This document shows positions 12,701 to 20,905 of a stretch of 64,000 nucleotides of DNA, piece by piece. This stretch comes from Astropecten irregularis (Eukaryota > Echinodermata > Asteroidea > Paxillosida > Astropectinidae). The notes below the pieces were generated by a model that was not told the DNA's origin, ran no database searches, and was given only the letters and a program-made list of their open reading frames with translations. Location of the stretch: positions 260,001-324,000 of the forward strand of contig OZ020265.1 in NCBI GenBank assembly GCA_963971285.1, in the 5' to 3' direction. The stretch's first letter is position 1. Each line of letters opens with the position of its first letter. Both the position numbers and the translations under genes were made by a program.

Positions 12701-15700
12701 GAATGGAGCGGGATTCGAACCAGAATCCACCAAAATATAGCTCAGTTGGTAGAGAGCCAGTATGGTATTCCGGAGGTCACTGCTTTCAATTTTTTTTAGT
12801 TCATTTTTCAATGATTTAAAATTCAAACAGTTTCCCTTGTGATTATTTAATAATAATATGTAACTGTAACAGCTTTTACCAAATATTCCAATGACAGAAA
12901 TTTTACAAGTTTTGTCCTCCCTTTTGAAGTAAAACTGTTCATAAGTTTCATTATTTATCGAGGAAACTTCACGAACCAATGCTCCCCTTGACACAGCTCA
13001 ATTTAGATTAAATTTGAGTGCACGGAATCAACTGTCTTCTATAACTAGAAGTTCAAGTTCCAATATTTTCTTTGATTGCAGCAAAGTCATGACCACAAGC
13101 AATTCAATTTTTCTGCTGGTCGGAATAAATCTCTGGATTGCTCTGTCCGTAGTCCAATTGCCAGAGCACCCAGCCGTAAACACAAAATGCAATTTCTTGT
13201 TTTCACTGGGCATGAAACTGATTTGTGGAGGACGCGGCACGGTATGTGGATAACAGTACGGGTCTGTCTTCCATGCAACAAAAATTCCTTCCAGAAATAT
13301 AGGTTGCAACTCAATCGCATTTTATGGTATAGTTTTATTCAACTATTGAAATGATCCAGTCCTTTAAAAATGACCAAAGTCTTTCTAACATATTACAGGA
13401 TCATTGAAAAGTGAACAAAGAAAAATTGATTGGAGCGGGATTCAGACCGAATTCAGTCAGTTTCCCTTGTGGTTATTTGATGATTAAATTCATTTAAAAA
13501 GCTGTATCCTCTTTGAGTGACCCAGATGTATTGTTTCTCAGGTTGCAGCATTGCTGCTCGTATTCATGAAATGATCCTTGGGATATAGCGGTCTGTGAGT
13601 GGTTTCATTGCTTCAGACTGCCAAACGAACAGAGATAATTGATTATTTGGGACACTACCAACGTAGGGCTGGATGGCTCAGTTGGTAGAGCGCCTGTTCG
13701 GTATTCAGGAGGTCACCGGTTTGAATCCCGCTCCAGTCAATTTTTCTTTGTTCACTTTTCAATGACTAAATTCAGTCAGTTTCCCTTATTTGATGATTAT
13801 ATTACTGGATCGTTATTTTGTTGAGATGGGGATGGGTCGCGTGGCTGCCTGGGGGATGGCCATCAGAAGACCGAAGGAGTACCGCTCAAAGGTAGATGCG
13901 GCAACGCGCTGCCGCGGTGCATGCTCCCACTGATTTATTCAACGTTTCGGGCTTGTCGTAGCTGTCGTCTTCATTTTAAATTACAACCACGTACTATATG
14001 TAGCATGTTTGAAGTGAACATGCCAAATCTCGTGAGATTTCAATACTTTTTCGAGATTTCACGAAGCATTACTTTTATGATTCGTGTTTCGAAAGTCAGT
14101 AAACAGCCGTAGGCTGCATTGCAGGGTAAGAATTCTGTTGAACAGCTGCTTAAGCACACAATTTTGCTTATGCACCAAAAACCTCGTTAAATAATATCAG
14201 TATGCCAACCAAAACTCCTTGCGAATGTTATGCTCAGCAATCAATGGCCGAATACAAGTCAAAAGCAGTAAACAATCACATGAACATTTGGTTGGTAATC
14301 CTGTTTGATCAAGGAAGACTTTTTATACTTTTTTTGTGCTTAAAGTTAGCATACAGAAATAGAAATGTTTACAGACTTACCTAAAACTTTCAGGGTATAA
14401 ATATGGTGGTAGAAACATACCGTTATAACTTTTCTGCCTGAAATGCTATATTTATCCAGAAAAGAGTAAAACAACGACCGAAAATCTTTTTGATCTTTTA
14501 AAAGATGTTACTGTATCTTTTTTGATATTTTTGACCATGAATCTGTATTTCTTTGACAAAAACCAAAGTATGATACTACCTTTAAGCAGTTCTATGTAAT
14601 TGGCCCGGTTCATTGAGATGCATTTCTAGATCACATTGTTCCTTTTTTGAGATCGAAACCTTTAACGTATTTTACTTTAGCGTCTTTTAGCATTTTCACC
14701 ATCCTACTATTTGCCTGGGGGAAAGGCTTATTGCATGCACGAGTCCCACATCAGCCATTTGCAACATGTTATGGTTTAACAATTCACTTATTCGTCTAAG
14801 TAGAAATGAGGTCATTAACTTATTAGTACATGCGGTCACTTTCCTACTCAGTACGCTTAACCACGAATCTTATAACAAATTCATCACATTTGTAATTGTG
14901 GCAGGCACCATGTGACATCTTAGGTCGTTCAAGAAACAGAGGCTCAGGCTCAAGCTCAGGCTCAGGCTCAGGCTCAGGCTTCGTCTCTGTCATCCATATG
15001 CTGAAATTATATATAGGTTGTGGTTTTTCATTGAAGCTGAAGCTCTTTTTTTCCTTTTTAAACCAGAGAATTTACTTCCGAACCGCAGCCAAAAGCCTCT
15101 ATTTTGTACACTTAGAATGGATTCATTAAGTGGAGCCTGAGCCGGAGCCAGAGCCTCCGTTTCGTTAACCCCCTAGTTGAATGCAGAACATTAGGCCATC
15201 ATTCAACGAGAAAATCGAAAAGGAACAAGAATTAATGAAGCAGAAATATATCATGCGTGTCATTGACAAACTGCATGGGAAAACGTTAGAGCAACATTAT
15301 AAAAAGATGATATCATCCATGAAGTGATATTAATGTATCTTCATGTAGTGCTGATGATCTGTGTGTAGTGAATGTGGGCGGCCACGACGAGGGGAGATTT
15401 GCAGATCACAATTTAAGATGACTAATATTTTCACTCAATTGTAATGGCAGGAAAATGGACTTTTCAAGACAATGATTTAGCATGCAACATAAATTGAAAT
15501 TTGTTTGGCATCGGCACAAATAATTTAATTACATTCAATTGGAAATTTCCATAAGTCACTCAAGGAAATGGCTTGAATAAGTAAAGAAACATTAAAGCTG
15601 AAAATAAGAAATCAGTTTTCCTCTAAATAAAAGATATTGCGGAATCATCATCTCGGATTGAAAATCCTGTTTGCAACTCTGTGACCTCGTGATATTTTTT

Positions 15701-17539
15701 GTTTGTAGACCTGTAATCTTTCCTTTGCCTCGAGGGAGGCTACTTTCAGTCCCTTGCTATACTTGTAGTCACTTGTAGTCACTGTAATTGTCAGCTTCCT
15801 AGGGAGATTTGACATCATACTTCAGAAATAAAGGCTTAAAAGCATCGTCGGCTGTCAGGCAAAATGTCACACTTAATTGGTGATAAATCATTCTCCAGGA
15901 AGAATCTTTGATAATGGTCACTTAGTCTGGAGTGCCTTTAAAGGGTAATGCACTGAGTGCTTTTATGGAGAGGGAATTGGGGATTTGGTCATGATTTGGT
16001 TTCTCATTCCAAATGGAAGTAGATGACGAGTGGACTTGGTGGACAATACTACCTTAATTCAGTTCAGCCACTTACCTATTAACAATAATTACACAAAATG
16101 GAAAGCCATAGAATATTACGACCGACATCTAAGGTAAATTCCCTCCTCCAAATTAAATTCGACAAATTACAACTTTGATGGGACAGGAAGATAAAAATAA
16201 AAACAAAATTCCGAGCTTCTGAAAGTTTCATATAAATGTATAGCGTATAAACAGTATGACATTGGGCCAATTTCACGGCGCTGCTTAGCACAAAAATTTG
16301 CTAAGCATAACATTTCTGTCTTAATAAAAACAGGGTTAACAACCACATTTTCATGTGTTGTGTATCACTTGTGATTGTTCTTTGGCTGTTGTTCACTGGC
16401 CATGAATATCAAATGAAATTGCTAACCGTGGTTTGTTTTTATTGGGCAAGACATTGTTGTGCTAAGCAAAGTTTTGTGCTTAGCAGCGCCGTGAAATTGG
16501 CCCTGGTGATAAACAGATTGATTGTAAGGAGAAATACCATTACTTGAATTTTCTTTCCTGAACATCTACTAAACGATATTTTCTTGCTTAGCATTTTCAA
16601 GACTAGACTGTAGCTAGACATTGAATTTCTATGTTATTTTTCAATACTATTTTGTCAGGCATATTATAAATCACCGTTTCGTTCAAAATTAAAAAACCAG
16701 TATTAAAGACCGATTACGAAAATAGATTAATATATTGAAATATACCATCAAAGAAAACAGAACAACAGGTCTATTGTTCTCAAACCAATAGTCTGAATAG
16801 CTCGCCTCTTTTATTCAACAAGCATGGGGCCTTTACAAATTGGGGCTTCACGGACTAAATCTCCAGGAAATAAATGACTAATATTAATGCTTGGTTGTCT
16901 CCTTTTCATTCATCTACAGGAGCTCTCTAATCCCTCCTGATTTTTGAACTCTACTTCTTTATCTTGATCTCTTATCCTCTAATTACCTTCTTTATTAATC
17001 CCTATCCCCCAGTCCGTTCTTTCCCACCCCTTTTGTAGTCTGGTACCTTTGATCTTGCCTACCTGACCCTCTTTGTCTGACCAATCTTACCTACCCCCAC
17101 CCTCCCACTCATCCTATTCTCCTGATCCTCTCATCCATTCATTTGTGTTTCTTCCACTTGCATGTTCTTGTCCCATTGTCACTTAGCCTTTGAGAAAGAT
17201 CCTGCTATATGATCAAAACGCGTCAGGCCCTTCTAACTTTGAGCAGCTTTTGAGAAACATCCTGCTAGGAACGAAACGCGTCATCAGGCCTTCCCATCTC
17301 TAAGCATTCGATTTCAGGTTATTTTTTGGCTGCTGAGCAGTTTGCTGCAGTTTAATACTTGTATCAAACAATTTCCTTGTTAAATGTTGGCATAATGAAT
17401 GAGTGACTGAAGTAATATTCTTAGAAATCATTAGAAATGTTAGCTTACCGCTGCAGACAACAAGTTGGTAGAAAACAACCAATTCGTAGAGATATATCCA
17501 AAGAGTACTGTGGTTGCTTTTGCTGTTGTTACGAGCCAT
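728..17539 (-). CDS. Kringle-kringle-PAN-F5/8C secreted or surface protein (3' end uncertain)
   Basis: Spliced gene assembled by eye. Coding exons in order: 17449-17539, 12254-12403, 7417-7530, 6588-6725, 5355-5468, 4572-4850, 2219-2490, 769-913. The start ATG at 17539 opens a signal peptide with a hydrophobic core (LWIYLYELVVFYQLVV). Then follow two kringle domains, each split over two exons at the same internal phase-1 intron, one PAN/apple domain in a single exon, and one F5/8C domain over two exons. All module borders are phase-1 introns and every junction keeps the frame. The junction of 5355-5468 with 4572-4850 recreates the sixth kringle cysteine. The product to position 769 is about 434 aa. 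A GTGAGT donor follows 769, so more exons may lie left of the window. If it is not used the frame ends at 728 after about 13 more residues. The role is unknown; kringle, PAN and F5/8C domains are extracellular binding modules. Confidence 0.78.
1001..1132. mobile_element. Short inverted-repeat element (AATGGGAGACTTTGG family)
   Basis: Ends read AATGGGAGACTTTGG on the left and AAAGTCTCCTATTGG on the right, an imperfect terminal inverted repeat, with a GC-rich interior containing GCGCGCATGC. A close relative lies at 12009-12151. It has no coding capacity, so a non-autonomous DNA element is the likely call. Confidence 0.65.
1430..2195. repeat. Degenerate GAGGAGCCCAGA minisatellite
   Basis: Tandem variants of GAGGAGCCCAGA and GATGAGCCCAAAGGAGG fill this stretch inside the intron splitting the F5/8C domain. 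A longer block at roughly 1680-1830 recurs at about 2025-2170, so there is a higher-order duplication of about 350 bp. Stop-poor frames on both strands arise from the repeat and are not genes. The array stops about 24 bp from the 2219 exon border. Confidence 0.9.
2597..2935. mobile_element. Short inverted-repeat element (AAAGGTATAGTACAGGATTGG family)
   Basis: Starts TTAAAGGTATAGTACAGGAT and ends in TTATACCTTTAA, so the termini are inverted and bordered by TTAA. The interior resembles the commoner AAAGGTAGTATCATAC family (CACAGATTTACGTATAACTT, GAAGATGGTG, TAGAAACA). Related copies are at about 38881-38997 (truncated) and 48640-48985. Confidence 0.6.
2984..3125. mobile_element. Pogo/Tigger-like DNA transposon remnant
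   Basis: ACAGTGGAATGCCACTATAACGAACACC-type sequence followed by further CTATACCGAAC and CTATAACGAAC copies. A CAGTGGAA..C..TATAACGA terminus is characteristic of pogo/Tigger-type elements. A related end is present at 49500-49583. No transposase is visible. Confidence 0.5.
3838..3925 (-). repeat. GAAACGTC repeat, Penelope-type flank with degenerate hammerhead-like core
   Basis: On the minus strand: CGAAGACGAACA, a loop, TGTTTGAAACGTCG, then CCGGTTCTTTTCAGAACC. The stem flanked by a CTGAAGA-like box and GAAACGTC recurs at 29140-29215, 41990-42056 and 62705-62790. Similar boxes are known from Penelope-like retroelements, which carry hammerhead ribozymes; attribution here is by resemblance. Confidence 0.45.
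4032..4194. mobile_element. Long inverted-repeat element (about 50-bp arms)
   Basis: Left arm 4032-4082 includes AGTGCGCCACCATGAGTTTG. Right arm 4142-4194 carries its reverse complement CAAACTCATGGTGGCGCACT with few mismatches. The loop is about 60 bp. It has foldback/MITE structure without coding capacity and lies between the F5/8C and PAN exons. Confidence 0.75.
4206..4524. mobile_element. Three tandem 95-105 bp inverted-repeat elements
   Basis: Copies at about 4206-4299, 4311-4412 and 4420-4523. Each starts with a version of AATACACGGGTTTACACTTC, ends with its reverse complement, and contains AGTGCGCATGCG followed by AGTGCCTCGTTT. The ends of the copies differ slightly, so they are separate insertions or an old duplication. 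They lie about 50 bp from the PAN exon donor. Confidence 0.8.
4572..4850 (-). other. PAN/apple domain exon
   Basis: Single 279-nt exon. The protein has a TTAEECALSCLEE stretch, FVCRSFEY, RRCILTNES and a downstream basic segment, the cysteine pattern of PAN/apple domains (EEC..C...FxCxSFxY....xCxL). Bounded by acceptor AG at 4851-4852 and donor GTAAAT after 4572, both phase 1. Apple domains mediate protein or carbohydrate binding in HGF and plasminogen, which also carry kringles, but there the PAN module precedes them. Confidence 0.85.
4929..5305. mobile_element. TTAA-bordered short inverted-repeat element (family A copy 1)
   Basis: Left end TTTAATGTAATATCATACTT, right end AGTATGATACTACCTTTAA. 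The centre contains a GATCTTTTAAAAAGATC-type palindrome. Full-length copies of this family are about 350-370 bp and nearly all end in TTAA. No transposase is encoded. This copy sits 50 bp from a kringle exon. Confidence 0.85.
5592..5823. mobile_element. Short inverted-repeat element (GCTTAAGCAC family)
   Basis: Left end GCCAATTTCATAGAGCTACT and right end AGCAGCGCTATGAAATTGAC are inverted. The interior has TTTGGTTGGTAATCCTGTTTG. Relatives occur at 14146-14345, 16264-16506, 19146-19412, 31172-31414, 42091-42312 and, more weakly, 46855-47095. Confidence 0.7.
5860..6062 (+). mobile_element. tRNA-derived SINE fragment
   Basis: Contains the B-box-like GTGGGTTCGACTCCAGCC, followed by CCTTGGGCAAGATGCTTTGT and CACCCAGGTGTGAATGGGTA. 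This arrangement is common in deuterostome tRNA-derived SINEs. The A box is not clear, so the copy is 5' truncated. A minus-strand relative is at 9240-9310. Confidence 0.6.
6068..6325. mobile_element. Foldback element with GCGAT/ATCGC arms
   Basis: The arm at about 6208-6256 (GCGATTATCGCAAAAGCCCA..) is matched in reverse complement at about 6276-6322 (..TGGGCTTTAGCGATAATTGC). A partial copy of the same sequence precedes it at 6068-6165. No coding capacity. Confidence 0.65.
6345..6480. mobile_element. Short inverted-repeat element (GGCTGTGTCC family)
   Basis: Left end AAGGCTGTGTCCCAATTCTT, right end AGAATTTGGACACGGCC, inverted. The interior repeats GGCTGCGACCGC and GCAGCCGCAGCC. A fragment of the same family begins at 31978. 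Confidence 0.65.
7262..7386. mobile_element. 125-bp inverted-repeat element (GTGCATTCGTTTAGCT family)
   Basis: Perfect terminal inverted repeat GTGCATTCGTTTAGCT / AGCTAAACGAATGCAC around GTCGACACCAGTCAACCT and AAACACGATCATTCCCAG. Other copies are at 20035-20129 and 23174-23303. This one ends 30 bp from a kringle exon. Confidence 0.85.
7825..8395. repeat. 25-27 bp minisatellite (CTTCTCAAAACCGCACCCTTTTCAGT)
   Basis: About 20 tandem copies of a unit close to CAAAACCGCACCCTTTTCAG with CTTCTC or CTTCTTA spacers, increasingly degenerate to the right. It lies in the intron splitting kringle 1. The 88-residue frame across it is a repeat artefact. From 8396 to 9239 I see only AT-rich sequence with no recognisable feature. 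Confidence 0.9.
9240..9310 (-). mobile_element. tRNA-derived SINE fragment
   Basis: Reads on the minus strand as GTGGGTTCGAATCCAGCCAG followed by CCACTAGTCC-like and CCTTGGGCAAGACGCTTTGC segments, the same family as 5860-6062. Only a short part is preserved. Confidence 0.6.
9500..9608. repeat. Paired G and C homopolymer tracts
   Basis: A run of about 13 G near 9503 and a run of about 16 C near 9592, under 100 bp apart. They could pair as an inverted repeat or form G-quadruplex and i-motif structures. Tract length is uncertain in any assembly. Confidence 0.8.
10105..10200 (-). mobile_element. LINE or SINE 3' tail with AAT repeats
   Basis: ATT repeats at 10113-10136, read on the minus strand as an AAT tail, preceded by sequence like that beside the LINE tails at 45890 and 58606 (minus strand TTGTTGTTCATGTTTGTGAT). 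It is likely the 3' terminus of an unidentified CR1/L2-like copy. Confidence 0.4.
10393..10736. mobile_element. TTAA-bordered inverted-repeat element (family A copy 2)
   Basis: TTTAAAGGTAGTATCATACT at the left and AGTATGATATTACCTTCAA at the right. The interior matches the family. The right TTAA is mutated to TCAA. The next 1.2 kb (10737-12008) is AT-rich intron with nothing I can identify. Confidence 0.85.
12009..12151. mobile_element. Short inverted-repeat element (AATGGGAGACTTTGG family, copy 2)
   Basis: Left end AATGGGAGACTTTGGAGAAC, right end TTCCCAAAAGTCTCCCATT, with a GCGCACGCACGCGC-rich interior. It ends about 100 bp from the first kringle exon. The paired copy is at 1001-1132. Confidence 0.8.
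12690..13500. mobile_element. Rearranged tRNA-SINE fragments
   Basis: 12704-12800 holds a B-box (GGGATTCGAACC on the plus strand, i.e. reversed) directly beside an A-box-like TAGCTCAGTTGGTAGAG in the other orientation. 13380-13500 repeats GAAAAATTGATTGGAGCGGG and CAGTTTCCCTTGTGGTTATT. Both are pieces of the SINE seen whole at 13536-13800. The inverted junction suggests two insertions or a rearrangement. Confidence 0.6.
13536..13800 (+). mobile_element. tRNA-derived SINE with internal tRNA-like region
   Basis: The tRNA-like part is at about 13667-13739: A box GGCTCAGTTGGTAGAGC, B box GGTTTGAATCCC, and weakly paired acceptor ends GGGCTGG and CCAGTC. A conserved 5' part (TTGCAGCATTGCTGC.., AAATGATCCTTGGGATA) precedes it and TTTTCTTTGTTCACTTTTCA follows. 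The same arrangement occurs at 21435-21720 and, inverted, at 57595-57930, so this is a repeat and not a functional tRNA gene. Confidence 0.8.
14146..14345. mobile_element. Short inverted-repeat element (GCTTAAGCAC family), partial
   Basis: Shares CAGCTGCTTAAGCACACAAT and TTTGGTTGGTAATCCTGTTT with 5592-5823. Its right end abuts the start of the truncated family A element at 14340. Confidence 0.55.
14340..14588. mobile_element. Family A inverted-repeat element, internally deleted
   Basis: The left terminus is mutated (CTTAAAGTTAGCATAC). The right end AGTATGATACTACCTTTAA is intact. About 110 bp of the usual middle is missing after the GATCTTTTAAAAGATG centre. Confidence 0.75.
14936..15170. repeat. 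Element with hexamer (GGCTCA) arms, short version
   Basis: AGGCTCAGGCTC repeats at 14939-14980 and GAGCCTGAGCCGGAGCC repeats at 15133-15162 flank a unique middle with GGTTGTGGTTTTTCATTGAA. The same middle, reversed, lies between longer hexamer arms at 20531-20815. From 15171 to 16263 I see no recognisable feature. Confidence 0.7.
16264..16506. mobile_element. Short inverted-repeat element (GCTTAGCAC family)
   Basis: Ends GGGCCAATTTCACGGCGCTG and CAGCGCCGTGAAATTGGCCC form a perfect 20-bp inverted repeat, followed inward by CTTAGCAC. The interior contains GTGTTGTGTATCACTTGTGA. This is the best-preserved copy. The following 16507-17185 has no feature apart from a pyrimidine-rich stretch at about 16920-17110. 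Confidence 0.88.
17187..17345 (+). repeat. GATCCTGCTAGGATCGAAACG repeat, about 2 units
   Basis: TTTGAGAAAGATCCTGCTA..AAACGCGTCAGGCCCTTC occurs twice, then the usual end GGCTGCTGAGCAGTTTGCTG. It lies in intron 1 of the kringle gene, about 100 bp from the signal-peptide exon. Confidence 0.75.
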
Positions 17540-17830
17540 GTTTGTGTACGTCTGCACGGTTTGGCGTCACTCCAATAACTGTACGTGGTTTTAGAATCGC
17601 TACACAGTGCTATTGTCATCCGTGAATGCAACCGGCTGCTTAAACTAGACTTACACTAAGCTGACTATTTTAACACAATCGCCGTCGAACTAGCATGTTT
17701 CCACAATAAGCAGTGAATGGACAGTGTTGTAGAGATCGCCAGTCAACACATATCGCATATTTCACTCAAAGAATGCAGATTTTGATATTTTAACGAGAAG
17801 TTCAGACAAGTGAGAATGTCACCTAATCCA

Positions 17831-18642
17831 GGTTAAAGGTAACATCATACTTTGGTACCATGAATAAAGGTATCATTTTATGTTCACAGATTTACCTATA
17901 ACTTACAGGGTATATATAGTGATGGCAGAAACATATATACCTTAAAGGTAATATCATACTTTGGTTTTTGTAAAAGAAATACAAATTCATGGGCACAAAC
18001 TAATATCAAGAACGATACAGTAACAGTCATCTGTGAAAACAGTGAAAAACGGCCACAGTATTTCCTAAGTCTTTTCTCTTTTATTTTTGATCTTTTAAAA
18101 GATCGAAAAGATTTTCGGTCGTTGTTTTACTAATTTCTGGATAAATACACCATTTCAGACGGAAAATGTTAACGGTATGTTTCTACCAGCACCATCTTCA
18201 TATCCTGAAAGTTATAGGTAAATCTGTGAACATTTCTGTTTTGGTGTCTTACCAAAGTATGATACTACCTTTAAAGGTCACATCATACTTTGGTAACATA
18301 AAGACAGAAATCTTCACAGATTTACCTATAACTTACAAGGTATAGATGCGATGATGGTAGAACCATCGCGTTAAAATGTTTCTGCCTGAAATGCTCTATT
18401 TATCCAAGAAAGTGTAAAACCAAAGACCAAAAAACCGTTTTAATCTCAAAGAGATCCAATTAAACTCCTGTGAATAGATTTGAATAAAACGGTAGGCGTT
18501 TTTTATTTGTTTCTTAAAAAGTGGGCACCTTATGCAACTGGACATTTCACAGATGACTGTTAGGACCATTCATTTCTTGATATTTTTTTGCCAATGAATC
18601 TGCATTTCTTTGTCAAAAACCAAAGTATGAAGCTACCTTTAA
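17831..18642. mobile_element. Cluster of three family A inverted-repeat elements
   Basis: A partial copy at 17833-17943 joins a near-complete one at 17943-18275, which shares its right TTTAAA with a third copy at 18272-18640. The third has a changed middle (TTTTAATCTCAAAGAGATCC). It lies upstream of the kringle-gene start codon. Confidence 0.8.
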
Positions 18643-19075
18643 ATTGGAGTTGCTGGGCAATGAAACGCAGATCTGGGTTTTAATTTCCGCTTTGAAATGT
18701 GACCCAAAACAATGTTATTCCGTATTTTGATCTCCACAATATCAACGCGACCGCACATAATCTATCTAACACGCCTTTCAGCAGTATCACAAATTGAGGA
18801 ATATGTCATGAATAACGCAGAACTGTTGGTCAGGCGCGGCACATATATAAGCTTTCTGTGTGACAAACAAGATACTATTACAATTATACACAACCGAATG
18901 GCTCTAAAATTATAAGGCAGGTGGTGTACTCATGGAAGATGTGATTTGAAATTAATTGCAAGCCGCGATGTCTTTGACAAGCTGCAGGAAGCCAATTACC
19001 CGCCACAATACACACCAAATGATTCAAATCACTTCAACTTGTTTTTGGCACTGCAACAACTATTAGCATAAAGCA

Positions 19076-19598
19076 GAGTGTACACTGTCATCAAATTCGG
19101 TAACATTTTCGGTAACGTGTTGCCCAGTTAGGGGAACACACATGGAGCCAATTTCACGGCCCTGCTTAGCACAAACATTTGCTAATATAAGCATGACAAT
19201 TCTGTCTTTATAATAAAGACATGGTTAACAACCAAATTTCCATGTGTTGTGTATCACTTGTGATTGTTCTTTGACTGTTGTTCCCTGGCCGCGAATATCA
19301 ACTGGAATTTTTAAGGGTGGTTTATTTTATTTGGCAAGACATTTTTGTGCTAAACACATTTTTGTGCCTATAGCAGCTCCATGAAATTGGAAATGAAAAT
19401 TGGCCCCTGGGTAACACAACATTGAGCCCTGTGTAGACTAGCAACATTTGGCCCACATGTTACCGAGATGTTGCTGTGACATGTTACCCAACTCGTTTTG
19501 TTCTGTGTACACTGACAACATTTCCAGCAACAACGTACCTGGGCAACATGTTACCGAGACTGTTACCAAAAATGTTGGCAGTGTAAACTTTGCTTTGT
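19076..19598. mobile_element. GTGTACACTG inverted-repeat element interrupted by another
   Basis: Starts AGTGTACACTGTCATC with CGGTAACATTTTCGGTAACG and ends TGTTACC..ATGTTGGCAGTGTAAACT. A GCTTAGCAC-family element (19146-19412) sits inside. A second relative starts at 30040 (GGTAGCATTTTCGGTAACAT) next to the SLC7 start codon. Confidence 0.6.
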
Positions 19599-19619
19599 TC
19601 ATTCAACAGAAAAAGTAAA

Positions 19620-19860
19620 TTTAAGAAAGATCCTGCTAGGATCGAAACGACAGACACTCCTAACTCTGGGCAGCCTTTGAGAAAGATCCTACTAGGATCA
19701 AAACACCAGGCCCTCCTAACTCTGAGCAGCCTTTGAGAAAGATCCTGCTAGGATCGAAACGTCACGCCCTCCTAACTCTGAGCAGCCTTTGAGAAAGATC
19801 CTGCTAGGATCGAAACGTCAGGCTCTCTAAACTAGTAGTATGGCTGATGAGCAGTTTACT
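19620..19860 (+). repeat. GATCCTGCTAGGATCGAAACG repeat, 4 units
   Basis: Four units of about 54 bp, each TTTGAGAAAGATCCTGCTAG then GATCGAAACGTCAGGCCCTC, then the end GGCTGATGAGCAGTTTACTT. Intergenic between the kringle and SLC7 genes. Confidence 0.85.
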
Positions 19861-20034
19861 TCAGTTTGTTAATTACAATTAGATAATATATCATAATATA
19901 TAACAATAACAAAAAACGGAAATTCTTTTTCTTTGACATAAATTATTGCCCGAATGAAATGCTTGAGTAAATCTCAAAGGCTCCTGCAATAAAGCGCCCT
20001 CATACGACAATAAATGTAGAGTTAATAAATAAAT

Positions 20035-20129
20035 GTGCGTCCGTTTAGCATCTTCGAGTCGACACTAGTCAACTTCGTCCCCGACCATTCCCAGATCAGT
20101 GCTGCCCCGTGTAAGCTAAACGAACGCAC
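20035..20129. mobile_element. GTGCATTCGTTTAGCT-family element, shortened
   Basis: Ends GTGCGTCCGTTTAGC and GCTAAACGAACGCAC with a compressed interior (GTCGACACTAGTCAACTTCG). Copy 2 of the family at 7262. Confidence 0.75.
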
Positions 20130-20526
20130 TAACTGTATGTAAGGTTAATTGTTGTCGAAACTGAATGATAAAAGAAGTAAAAGTAGGACTTATTTAAACG
20201 TAATGATTTCATACCATCACCTGATAATAATTATTATCATAACTTCGCAAAATATCACACATTACAATATCCCGAATACCATCAGACAAAGGTACACTTT
20301 AGCCCTTTGCTCTAGTGACGTCATAATCTCGTCATTTCTCGTCGGGCCCATGATAAGACGCGGGAACAACCAGAAACAACTTCTGAATGAACACCGAAAT
20401 GGCATCTGCAATACAAACCACAATACATGCACTTGTACAAATTAACAGGATCTCAATAATTCCATGCAAAATTTATGGCTTGGCTATTAACTATGGTTGC
20501 TGTTTAATGTCCATAGGGGTTTTTTG

Positions 20527-20532
20527 AAACGT

Positions 20533-20574
<42 letters not shown>

Positions 20575-20701
20575 TATTACGTGAATCAATTATGGAGGCT
20601 TTTGTCTGCGGTTCAGAAGTAGGTTCTATATGGTTTAAAAAGGAAAACAGCTTCAGCTTCAAAGAAAAACCACAACCTATATTTTCAGCATATGGATGAA
20701 A

Positions 20702-20796
<95 letters not shown>

Positions 20797-20815
20797 TCGG
20801 CCTCCGTTTCGTAAA
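20527..20815. repeat. Element with expanded hexamer arms (GGCTCA and GGAGCC)
   Basis: AGGCTC repeats at 20531-20572 on the left and about 17 copies of GGAGCC at 20703-20800 on the right surround the reversed middle of 14936-15170. Outer ends GAAACGTAGGCTC and GCCTCCGTTTCG are inverted. The arms are perfect hexamer microsatellites, and the frames of Leu-Arg or Ala-Pro repeats are artefacts. Confidence 0.85.
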
Positions 20816-20905
20816 CCCTTCTAATGCCCATAGAACAAGAAGAGTCTGCTGCCACCAGGCGGCAGTCATGGTCCATGTTGGCTCATCATTTTGTGCTTTA
20901 CTTAC

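Noticed and set aside
13667-13739. Possible functional tRNA gene
   Set aside because: The anticodon arm does not fold with a 7-nt loop, the acceptor stem is imperfect, and the same sequence with conserved flanks occurs at 21574 and 57650. It is a SINE component.
20567-20876. Frames of Leu-Arg or Ala-Pro repeats
   Set aside because: Translation of the GGAGCC hexamer microsatellite; no splice or start context.
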